The translations under genes and the position numbers were made by a program. Below are positions 1 to 4,844 of a stretch of DNA of 8,237 nucleotides, in pieces. Below the pieces are notes generated by a model. That model worked only from the letters and a program-made list of their open reading frames with translations, made no database searches and was not told the origin of the DNA. The stretch is taken from positions 1 to 8,237 of the forward strand of contig CAUHFS010000071.1 of NCBI GenBank assembly GCA_959605475.1, read 5' to 3'. The first letter of the stretch is position 1. Each line of letters opens with the position of its first letter. The DNA comes from an uncultured Collinsella sp. GTDB taxonomy: Bacteria; Actinomycetota; Coriobacteriia; Coriobacteriales; Coriobacteriaceae.

Positions 1-490
1 GCGGACGCATGGCGAGGATGGCGGCGATGGCAACCTTTTGCTTTTGGCCGCCCGAAAGCGTGGCGATCTCGCGGTCGCACAGGTCGCTGATGCCGACGGT
101 CTCGAGCGCCTCGCTCACGCGTTGCTCGATCTGGTCGTGAGGAACGCCAAAGTTCTCCAGGCCAAAAAGTATCTCGTCCTCGACGACCGAGGCGACCATT
201 TGTGTGTCGATGTCCTGTAACACGCTGCCGACGATCTGCGACACATCGGTGAGCGAAACTTCACAGGTGTCGTTGCCGTCAACCATGACGGACCCAAAGA
301 ACGTGCCGGTGTAGTGGTGGGGCACGGCACCCGACAGGCAGGCGGCAAGCGTGGACTTGCCGGCGCCCGAGGGCCCGATGATGCCGATGAAATCTCCCTT
401 GTTCACGCTGAGCGAGATGTGGCTGAGCGCCTGCTCGGTCTGCGTGCCATAGGAGAACGAGACATCGTCGACGTTGATGATCGTTTCCAT
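1..490 (-). CDS. ECF-type ABC transporter ATP-binding protein (EcfA-like), 3' end beyond the window
   Basis: The cytoplasmic ATPase of an energy-coupling-factor importer, which would power the S component encoded just upstream. The first 163 codons are present and the gene runs off the left edge. Walker A is GPSGAGKST at residues 39-47. The Q-loop glutamine is Gln92 in LQDIDTQ, and the ABC signature LSGGQKQK starts at residue 145. Walker B and the H-loop would lie outside the window. The D-x-x-x-Q-x-x-x-x-x-V-x-x-E spacing after the Q-loop resembles cobalt/ECF ATPases (CbiO/EcfA family). The ATG at 490 is preceded by AAAGG at a spacing of 5. The gene lies 107 nt downstream of the S component on the same strand, with a palindrome between them. 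No Trp codon occurs in the visible part. The family call is firm; the substrate comes from the neighbouring leader peptide, not from this gene. Confidence 0.9.
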   Translation of the reverse strand, partial: METIINVDDVSFSYGTQTEQALSHISLSVNKGDFIGIIGPSGAGKSTLAACLSGAVPHHYTGTFFGSVMVDGNDTCEVSLTDVSQIVGSVLQDIDTQMVASVVEDEILFGLENFGVPHDQIEQRVSEALETVGISDLCDREIATLSGGQKQKVAIAAILAMRP

Positions 491-510
491 GGATACCTTT
501 CATAGTCATT

Positions 511-550
511 GGGGACGTTCTTACATGACTAGTCGTTTAAGAACGTCCCC
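511..550. repeat. 40-bp imperfect palindrome between S component and ATPase genes
   Basis: Arms GGGGACGTTCTT (511-522) and AAGAACGTCCCC (539-550) are perfectly complementary. The centre GACTAGTC (527-534) is itself a palindrome, so almost the whole 40 nt can fold into one hairpin. No T-run follows on the minus strand, so it does not look like a simple terminator. A partial direct echo follows: CTAGTCGTTT (529-538) resembles CTAGTTGTTT (555-564), which continues into GGGACAGTCTTTGG. It may be a REP-like element, or an mRNA-stability hairpin that sets the ratio of ATPase to S component. Confidence 0.75.
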
Positions 551-597
551 AAGAGCTAGTTGTTTGGGACAGTCTTTGGTGGTAAAGCCGCGGCGGG

Positions 598-1170
598 TTA
601 GTTGAGCTTCAGGGCCTTCTGGATGGGCAAGTAGAGGGCACCGACCAGGATGGCGTTAAAGACGGCGGTCATGGCGACGACGGGCAGCATGGCAGCGGCG
701 AGCTCGCCCACCACGCCGAGCATGGCCATCTTGATGACCATGAAGATGACGCCCGAGACAAGGGTGGTCACGAACGTTGCGACGATGGCGACGGCGGGCT
801 TAACCTGGCCGTCCTTGGCAGCAGCGTTGACAATGACGGCCATGAGCATGGCGGCGATGCCTTCGGCGACAAAATCGACAAACGGCGAGGTGGTGGTGAT
901 TTGGATTACAGCGGCCGAGATGAGGCCGATGATGAGCGCTTGGCCAATGTTGGGACGAACGATCAGGATGGTGAGGCAGAAGGCCGAGATGATGAACTCG
1001 GGGCTGATCATGCCGCCCGAGATGCCTGAGATGGCCTTGCCGACGGTGAAGTTGAGGATGAAGCCGGCGGCAAGCAGGATGGCGAGCAAGACGAGGGCGC
1101 GGACGTCGAGTTTGCCGCGGTCGGCGGTCTGGACGGTGCGGGGCTGGGCGGCGGTGGTGTTCTGAGACAT
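598..1170 (-). CDS. ECF transporter S component, probable tryptophan (or precursor) uptake
   Basis: A 190-residue integral membrane protein, the substrate-binding subunit expected of an ECF importer. After a polar N-terminus of about 20 residues there are six hydrophobic stretches, roughly 24-44, 55-71, 75-92, 98-117, 126-149 and 157-182. That is the usual size and layout of S components. A conserved-looking turn, GISGGMISPEF, lies between spans 1 and 2. The start at 1170 is chosen because AAAGGA (minus strand, 1184-1179) sits 8 nt upstream; a TTG start 30 nt earlier lacks such a site. The gene lies behind a leader peptide with three Trp codons and a terminator, and ahead of an ECF ATPase. 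From this I infer tryptophan or a related compound as substrate. The protein contains no Trp residue, which fits expression during Trp starvation. Its similarity to a specific S-component subfamily was not tested. Confidence 0.8.
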   Translation of the reverse strand: MSQNTTAAQPRTVQTADRGKLDVRALVLLAILLAAGFILNFTVGKAISGISGGMISPEFIISAFCLTILIVRPNIGQALIIGLISAAVIQITTTSPFVDFVAEGIAAMLMAVIVNAAAKDGQVKPAVAIVATFVTTLVSGVIFMVIKMAMLGVVGELAAAMLPVVAMTAVFNAILVGALYLPIQKALKLN

Positions 1171-1178
1171 GGTGAAAA

Positions 1179-1184
1179 TCCTTT
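1179..1184 (-). promoter_or_regulatory. Ribosome binding site deciding the S-component start
   Basis: AAAGGA on the minus strand, 8 nt before the ATG at 1170. It supports the shorter 190-residue product over the TTG-initiated 200-residue form. It lies about 30 nt downstream of the inverted copy of the leader sequence. Confidence 0.7.
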
Positions 1185-1215
1185 CGGAATGGGAGTGCAA
1201 GAGAAAAGTGGAGGC

Positions 1216-1345
1216 GCGTGATGCGAATGCGATCGGGCTCGAGATAGAAAAAGGCCCCCGGTCGAAACCGGAGGCCTTCCAATCACCTAGAGCGCAAAAA
1301 CAGGCGTGAGGGACTCACTGTCGACCGATCGTATTCGCATCACGC
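1216..1345. repeat. 21-nt inverted repeat flanking the attenuator terminator
   Basis: The arms are 1216-1236 and 1325-1345. They are complementary at 20 of 21 positions; the one mismatch, at 1229, would be A·C in the RNA. The 1325-1345 arm lies inside the leader-peptide reading frame, directly after the Trp codons. The 1216-1236 arm lies downstream of the intrinsic terminator and is transcribed only on read-through. In read-through RNA the two arms could form a long helix enclosing the terminator hairpin, upstream of the S-component RBS. Confidence 0.85.
1247..1278 (-). terminator. Intrinsic attenuator terminator with UUCG loop
   Basis: On the minus strand GGCCTCCGGT (1276-1267), loop TTCG and ACCGGGGGCC (1262-1253) form a 10-bp stem with one G·U pair, followed by TTTTT (1252-1248). 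Flanking A and T residues extend the helix. The terminator lies between the Trp-rich leader peptide and the S-component start, as expected for transcription attenuation. Confidence 0.88.
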
Positions 1346-1383
1346 CACCACCAGTTGCTGAGGGACTTCATCGTGTTCTTCAT
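1315..1383 (-). CDS. Tryptophan leader peptide (trpL-like attenuation peptide)
   Basis: A 22-codon ORF beginning MKNTMKSLSNWWW and ending in TGA at 1317-1315. Three consecutive TGG codons (residues 11-13, at 1353-1345) are the hallmark of ribosome-mediated Trp attenuation. Trp is the rarest residue, so this run is very unlikely by chance in so short an ORF. The RBS AAAGGAG lies 8 nt before the ATG. The peptide sits between a promoter and an intrinsic terminator, and the next gene is an ECF S component. The end of the ORF (CGGTCGA, 1327-1321) can pair with TCGACCG in the terminator loop and 3' arm (1265-1259), giving a candidate antiterminator. The peptide itself probably has no function other than to report Trp-tRNA charging. 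No trpE or other biosynthetic gene follows within the window, so the regulated function is uptake. Confidence 0.88.
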   Translation of the reverse strand: MKNTMKSLSNWWWRDANTIGRQ

Positions 1384-1441
1384 GTTGGTGGCTCCTTTCG
1401 TGATGCTGTGGCGCGGTCGCACCTCGTTACTGTTGCGCTGC

Positions 1442-1450
1442 ACTATAGCA
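1442..1450 (-). promoter_or_regulatory. Extended -10 promoter for the Trp-attenuated transporter operon
   Basis: On the minus strand TGCTATAGT matches an extended -10 (TGnTATAAT) at five of six hexamer positions. A start near 1435 would give a leader of about 50 nt before the leader peptide. No good -35 hexamer is seen at 17 nt, as is common for extended -10 promoters. An AT-rich hairpin lies upstream at 1469-1492. Confidence 0.6.
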
Positions 1451-1468
1451 CAGCGAAGTGTGTGCGGG

Positions 1469-1492
1469 GAAATCTTTTTTTGAAAAGATTTC
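1469..1492. repeat. AT-rich 10-bp inverted repeat upstream of the transporter promoter
   Basis: GAAATCTTTT (1469-1478) and AAAAGATTTC (1483-1492) are perfectly complementary around a 4-nt loop. The repeat lies just upstream of the -35 region of the transporter promoter and next to the GC-rich hairpin at 1494-1508. It could be part of a terminator, an UP-like element or an operator; the sequence does not decide. Confidence 0.55.
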
Positions 1493-1493
1493 A

Positions 1494-1508
1494 GGCGGGT
1501 TTCCCGCC
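1494..1508 (-). terminator. Possible terminator of the lipid kinase and small ORF unit
   Basis: GGCGGG and CCCGCC form a perfect 6-bp GC stem with a 3-nt loop. On the minus strand it is followed by TGAAATCTTTTC, a weak T-tract. It lies after the last minus-strand small ORF and before the transporter promoter, where a terminator is expected. The T-tract is poor, so this call is tentative. Confidence 0.4.
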
Positions 1509-1577
1509 GGTCAAAAGAGCGGACTGAGCGGGCGGGCGACCTTGGCCATCCCGTTCGCGCCTTAAGGTGTGGGGCTC

Positions 1578-1652
1578 TTAGGCCTTCTTGCGTCGATAGA
1601 TCACGAAGCCGCAGACGCCGATGATGACGGCGCCAACACCCATGGCGGCCAT
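1578..1652 (-). CDS. Small single-span membrane ORF (24 residues), possibly a remnant of a larger surface protein
   Basis: A short ORF encoding MAAMGVGAVIIGVCGFVIYR followed by RKKA, that is, one hydrophobic span and a basic tail. GAGG at a spacing of 8 could serve as the RBS. The same frame stays open upstream to a stop at 1734-1736 without a usable start. The added residues include PPPEEVIPHWYDIHP and EEKSEGNN. That layout, a polar stretch, a span and a basic tail, resembles the membrane-anchor end of an exported protein. This could therefore be a decayed 3' end rather than an independent gene. An extended -10 (TGGTATGAT) lies upstream at 1692-1700. No function is recognised. Confidence 0.35.
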   Translation of the reverse strand: MAAMGVGAVIIGVCGFVIYRRKKA

Positions 1653-1691
1653 GTTGTTGCCCTCGGACTTCTCCTCGGTGATTGGATGAAT

Positions 1692-1700
1692 ATCATACCA
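1692..1700 (-). promoter_or_regulatory. Possible extended -10 promoter before the 24-residue ORF
   Basis: On the minus strand TGGTATGAT fits an extended -10 consensus. It lies in a locally AT-rich stretch between the two small ORFs, about 40 nt upstream of the ATG at 1652. There is no convincing -35. It supports the 24-residue ORF being expressed by itself, but weakly. Confidence 0.35.
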
Positions 1701-1708
1701 ATGTGGAA

Positions 1709-1801
1709 TTACTTCTTCCGGCGGTGGATCACGTTAATCACATAGCCGACGAGCATGGCCAGAACAATGACGATAAAGCCGAGCAGGGGATTGTCGTTCA
1801 T
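1709..1801 (-). CDS. 30-residue single-span membrane peptide
   Basis: The ORF encodes MNDNPLLGFIVIVLAMLV, then GYVINVIHRRKK. The hydrophobic helix covers about residues 6-25 and is capped by a basic HRRKK tail, so an N-out, C-in inner-membrane peptide is likely. AGGAG is 6 nt before the ATG and overlaps the stop codon of the lipid kinase gene (TAGGAG). Translational coupling with the kinase is therefore expected. The kinase's lipid substrate is in the membrane, so the peptide could be a membrane partner, but this is inference. It is too short for automatic gene callers and likely to be missed. No homologous family is recognised. Confidence 0.6.
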   Translation of the reverse strand: MNDNPLLGFIVIVLAMLVGYVINVIHRRKK

Positions 1802-1810
1802 GGGGTTCTC

Positions 1811-2728
1811 CTATTTTCCGAGTGGGGAGAATTCGTCGACGATGAGGTCGAGGCATTGCGGAAGTGCGCGGGCACCAAAGACGCCCGAGTTACTGGAGAT
1901 GATCTCGCCATCGAACTGCATGCCCAGCGACGGCGTACAGGTGATCTTGGCTTCTTTGGTCTGGATGATCTTGAACTGCGGACGGCCGAGCACCTTGCCG
2001 GCGGGGTCGAGCGCGGCGGTGATCACGGTGGGCAGGAGCTGGACGGTTTTTACGGGCTCGATGACCGCGATGTCGACCATGCCGTCGTTCATACGGCAAT
2101 CGGGGAGCAGGTTGATGTCGTTTTGAATGACCGAGGTGTTGCCGGCCATGCAGCAGATGCCATCGAGCTCCTCGACAATGCCGTCATGCTCAATCGTAAA
2201 GTGCGCCACCGTGGGGTTGGGTGTGGCGAGCGCCGACAGGAAATAAGCGATCTCGCCGATGTCGTTTTTGGTGGGGGCGGCCTTCATCATGATCTCGGCA
2301 TCGTAGCCCGATCCGGCGATGATAATAAAGCCGTGGCGCTTTTCGTTGCCATTCTCGTCGAGCCAAAAGAGCTCGCCCATATCCGCCTTGACGGTACGGC
2401 CGACGCGGCAGGCCTTGGCGAGCGCCGCGGCCTCGGGGGCATTGCCAATGTTGTTGAAGAACAGGCAGGCCGTGCCGGAGGGGAAGACGAGCGTGGGGAC
2501 GCCGCATCCACGCATTTGGTCGAGCACGTTGGAGACGGTGCCGTCGCCGCCCGAAATCACCACACGATCAAACTTGCGCACGTCTGCCACGGCGTCCTCG
2601 GGTTCCATACCATCGCCGATAAAACGCATCACGACCTCGTCGCCGCCCTGCGCGAGGGCGTGCGTGAACGCGTAGATCTCATCTGAGCTGGGGCCCGATG
2701 CCGGGTTGTGGATGATAAGGCAGCGCAT
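1811..2728 (-). CDS. Diacylglycerol kinase family lipid kinase (DgkB/YegS-like)
   Basis: A soluble, membrane-associated kinase that phosphorylates diacylglycerol or a similar lipid with ATP, returning it to phosphatidic acid for phospholipid synthesis. At 305 residues it has the normal family length. The N-terminus MRCLIIHNPASG is the usual first strand and NP-x-S-G loop. The nucleotide motif GGDGTV is at residues 60-65, and the second glycine-rich motif is PSGTA at 83-87. Near the C-terminus DGE (273-275) is the conserved acidic motif of the second domain. Cys88 follows PSGTA where family members usually have Asn (GTAN), a mild deviation. The ATG at 2728 matches the family start; only a weak GGGAA precedes it. 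TATACT about 20 nt upstream could be a -10. The gene is divergent from RNase D and probably cotranscribed with the 30-residue membrane peptide. Confidence 0.88.
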   Translation of the reverse strand: MRCLIIHNPASGPSSDEIYAFTHALAQGGDEVVMRFIGDGMEPEDAVADVRKFDRVVISGGDGTVSNVLDQMRGCGVPTLVFPSGTACLFFNNIGNAPEAAALAKACRVGRTVKADMGELFWLDENGNEKRHGFIIIAGSGYDAEIMMKAAPTKNDIGEIAYFLSALATPNPTVAHFTIEHDGIVEELDGICCMAGNTSVIQNDINLLPDCRMNDGMVDIAVIEPVKTVQLLPTVITAALDPAGKVLGRPQFKIIQTKEAKITCTPSLGMQFDGEIISSNSGVFGARALPQCLDLIVDEFSPLGK

Positions 2729-2826
2729 ACTTACGTTCCCGTTCTGTGACTAACCGAGTATAGTTGTAAGGCAATGCCGATATCCTACCCGTGTTTTTCG
2801 GGCCTAACCTTATTCGATGGGTTGAT

Positions 2827-3960
2827 ATGTACATTTCCACACATCAGGCTCTACTCGACTTTTGTCAGCGCGCCCGTGAGTTTGACGCGATTGCCGTCGA
2901 TACCGAGTTTTTGCGCGAGCGCACGTTCCATCCGCGCCTGTGCCTGGTCCAGATTGCCACTCCTGCCGAGAGCGTCGCGGTTGATCCGCTGGTGATCGAC
3001 GGCCTGTCTCCCTTGGCCGAACTCATGGCCGACGAGAGCGTGACCAAGGTGTTCCATGCTTGCTCGCAGGACATGGAAGTTATGCTTCATACCGTAGGCG
3101 TGTTGCCGCGTCCGATTTTTGACACGCAGGTGGCCGCCGCCTTTTTAGGCGAGCGCCAGCAGATTTCCTACGGCGCGCTCGTGCAGACGTTTTGCGGCGT
3201 CTCATTGCCCAAGACTGAGTCGCTGACCGACTGGTCGCGTCGCCCGCTGACCGATAAGCAGATTGAGTACGCGATCGATGACGTCAAGTACCTGATCGTC
3301 GCCTATACCGAGATGATGAGCCGTCTGCGCGAGCTGGGCCGCGTGGACTGGGTACTCGACGAGTTGCGCCCGCTGGCTGACGAGTCGCACTATCGCGCCG
3401 ATCGCCACGAGGCGTTCCGCAAGGTCAAGCGCATCAATTCGTGCAGCCGTCACCAGCTGGGTATCGCGCGCGAGCTCGCCGCCTGGCGCGAGGACCGCGC
3501 CGAGCGCCGTAACATCCCGCGCAAGTGGGTCATGTCCGACGACACGCTGCTTGCGCTCGTTAAGCGCAATCCCGTCCGCGTTGAGGAGTTCCGTAGCATT
3601 CGCGGTACCGACCAGCTGGGGGAGCGCGACGTGGACGGTGCGCTCATGGCCATCAAGCGCGGCGCGAGCTGCCCGCACGATCGCCTGCCGCTCATGGTGC
3701 GCGGACACCGTCAGATCTCGCCGGAGCTGGAGAGCGTGACGGACCTGATGTATGCGCTCATCCGCCTGGTTGCCGAGCGCTCGGGCGTGGCGGCCTCGGT
3801 CATTGCCTCGCGCGATGACCTGGCCGACTATATTGAGCATCCCGAGCAGAGCCCCCTGCGTGAAGGCTGGCGTTTTGAGCTTGTTGGTTCGCGCCTGGAC
3901 GATCTGCTCTCGGGCAATATGGGGCTGACGGTCAAAGATGGCAAAATTGAATTGCTATAA
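2827..3960 (+). CDS. rnd: Ribonuclease D (3'-5' exoribonuclease, HRDC domains)
   Basis: A 3'-5' exoribonuclease of the DEDD-y class, involved in tRNA and stable-RNA 3' end trimming in the cytoplasm. From the ATG at 2827 the protein has 377 residues. Exo I is DTE with Asp25 and Glu27. Exo II is HACSQDME with Asp82. Exo III is YAIDD with Tyr148 and Asp152, completing the DEDDy set. HRDC-type helical sequence follows from about residue 207, including RRNIPRKWVMSDD, with a second helical domain to the C-terminus. A GTG at 2791 in the same frame would add 12 residues, but MYISTHQALLDF fits the usual RNase D N-terminus. Neither start has a good RBS. The gene is divergent from the lipid kinase across about 98 nt and lies 64 nt before the metallopeptidase gene. 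Confidence 0.9.
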   Translation: MYISTHQALLDFCQRAREFDAIAVDTEFLRERTFHPRLCLVQIATPAESVAVDPLVIDGLSPLAELMADESVTKVFHACSQDMEVMLHTVGVLPRPIFDTQVAAAFLGERQQISYGALVQTFCGVSLPKTESLTDWSRRPLTDKQIEYAIDDVKYLIVAYTEMMSRLRELGRVDWVLDELRPLADESHYRADRHEAFRKVKRINSCSRHQLGIARELAAWREDRAERRNIPRKWVMSDDTLLALVKRNPVRVEEFRSIRGTDQLGERDVDGALMAIKRGASCPHDRLPLMVRGHRQISPELESVTDLMYALIRLVAERSGVAASVIASRDDLADYIEHPEQSPLREGWRFELVGSRLDDLLSGNMGLTVKDGKIELL

Positions 3961-4024
3961 GGAAGCCTAGCCGCTTGAGTGGGTAAAATGCCTCCAACGT
4001 GTAACTCGATTCGGAGGAATTCGC

Positions 4025-4729
4025 ATGCCTTATTACTATGGATACGGCTTTGGCATCGACCCGCTGTACCTGCTGGTTGTTCTTGTCTGCACGGTGCTTG
4101 GCCTTGCCGCACAGAACTATATCAACTCGACGTACAAAACCTGGTCCAAGGTGCGCTCGGACGGCGATACGGGTGCCACGGTCGCTCGCCGCATGCTCGA
4201 CGCCAACGGCTGCAACGCCGTGGGTATCAAGGGTGTTGCTGGTGAGCTCACCGACCATTACAACCCGCAGGACAACAACCTATATCTGTCAGACGCCAAC
4301 CGTTCGGGTGGGTCGGTCGCAAGCGTTGCCGTGGCCTGCCACGAGGCGGGCCATGCCGCCCAGCGTCAAAGCGGTTACGCCATGATGAAGGTGCGTACCG
4401 CTTTGGTCCCCGTCGTCAACTTTACCCAGAACGCCTGGACGATCGTGCTGCTCATGGGCCTGTTCATGAACATCGCGGGGCTCACGACCCTCGCGCTGGT
4501 CTTCTTCTCGTTTAGCGTGTTGTTCCAACTGGTTACGCTGCCGGTTGAGATTGATGCCAGTCGCCGCGCCGTGGCGTATATTGAGCAGTCGGGTATGAGC
4601 TCCAAGCAGGTCAACGGTGCCAAGAAGGTGCTGACGGCCGCCGCGCTCACCTACGTGGCTGCGGCGCTCACCTCGATCATCCAACTGCTCTACCTGATGG
4701 CTCGATACAACAGAAACTCCAACCGATAA
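4025..4729 (+). CDS. Membrane-bound neutral zinc metallopeptidase (YugP family)
   Basis: A 234-residue membrane protein of the YugP / Zn_peptidase_2 family, whose physiological substrates are poorly known. The zinc motif HEAGH lies at residues 106-110 (His106, Glu107, His110). Glu175 in LPVEIDASRRA is the likely third ligand. Hydrophobic helices cover about 13-30, 137-160, 158-174 and 205-226, with the catalytic part between the first and second. YNPQDNNLYLS at 79-89 is a typical family stretch before the active site. The ATG at 4025 has an excellent RBS (GGAGG, spacing 7), and the length is normal for the family. It lies between RNase D and xseA on the same strand. A TAAAAT at 3984-3989 may be a -10, with low confidence. 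Confidence 0.88.
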   Translation: MPYYYGYGFGIDPLYLLVVLVCTVLGLAAQNYINSTYKTWSKVRSDGDTGATVARRMLDANGCNAVGIKGVAGELTDHYNPQDNNLYLSDANRSGGSVASVAVACHEAGHAAQRQSGYAMMKVRTALVPVVNFTQNAWTIVLLMGLFMNIAGLTTLALVFFSFSVLFQLVTLPVEIDASRRAVAYIEQSGMSSKQVNGAKKVLTAAALTYVAAALTSIIQLLYLMARYNRNSNR

Positions 4730-4745
4730 CAAATTGGGTCGCTGG

Positions 4746-4775
4746 GCGCCGCGGTGATTTGTGTCCCCGCGGCGC
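4746..4775. other. GC-rich 9-bp inverted repeat between the metallopeptidase gene and xseA
   Basis: GCGCCGCGG (4746-4754) and CCGCGGCGC (4767-4775) are perfectly complementary around a 12-nt loop. No T-run follows, so it is not a standard intrinsic terminator. TACTAT (4778-4783) just after it could be a weak -10 for xseAB. The remaining part of the 115-nt gap shows nothing recognisable other than the xseA RBS. Confidence 0.5.
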
Positions 4776-4844
4776 TGTACTATGTGTTGGACTTGAATTT
4801 GCGCAGGGCCGAAGCCTCTGTGCACGATGACGAAAGGAGGCCGC

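Noticed and set aside
1170..1440. T-box riboswitch or TRAP-type control of the transporter
   Set aside because: No T-box consensus such as GGGTGGNACC and no run of GAG/TAG triplets; the Trp-rich translated leader explains the terminator better.
1306..1527. Plus-strand ORF across the transporter leader
   Set aside because: Antisense to the Trp leader peptide, promoter and hairpins; no RBS, and those minus-strand signals explain the region.
1682..2686. Long plus-strand ORF of 334 codons opposite the lipid kinase
   Set aside because: Antisense to a clear kinase gene with catalytic motifs; the product is a His/Asp/Gly/Val-rich shadow typical of high-GC DNA and has no RBS.
3202..3840. Minus-strand ORF of 212 codons inside RNase D
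   Set aside because: Antisense to the HRDC region of RNase D; no family resemblance.
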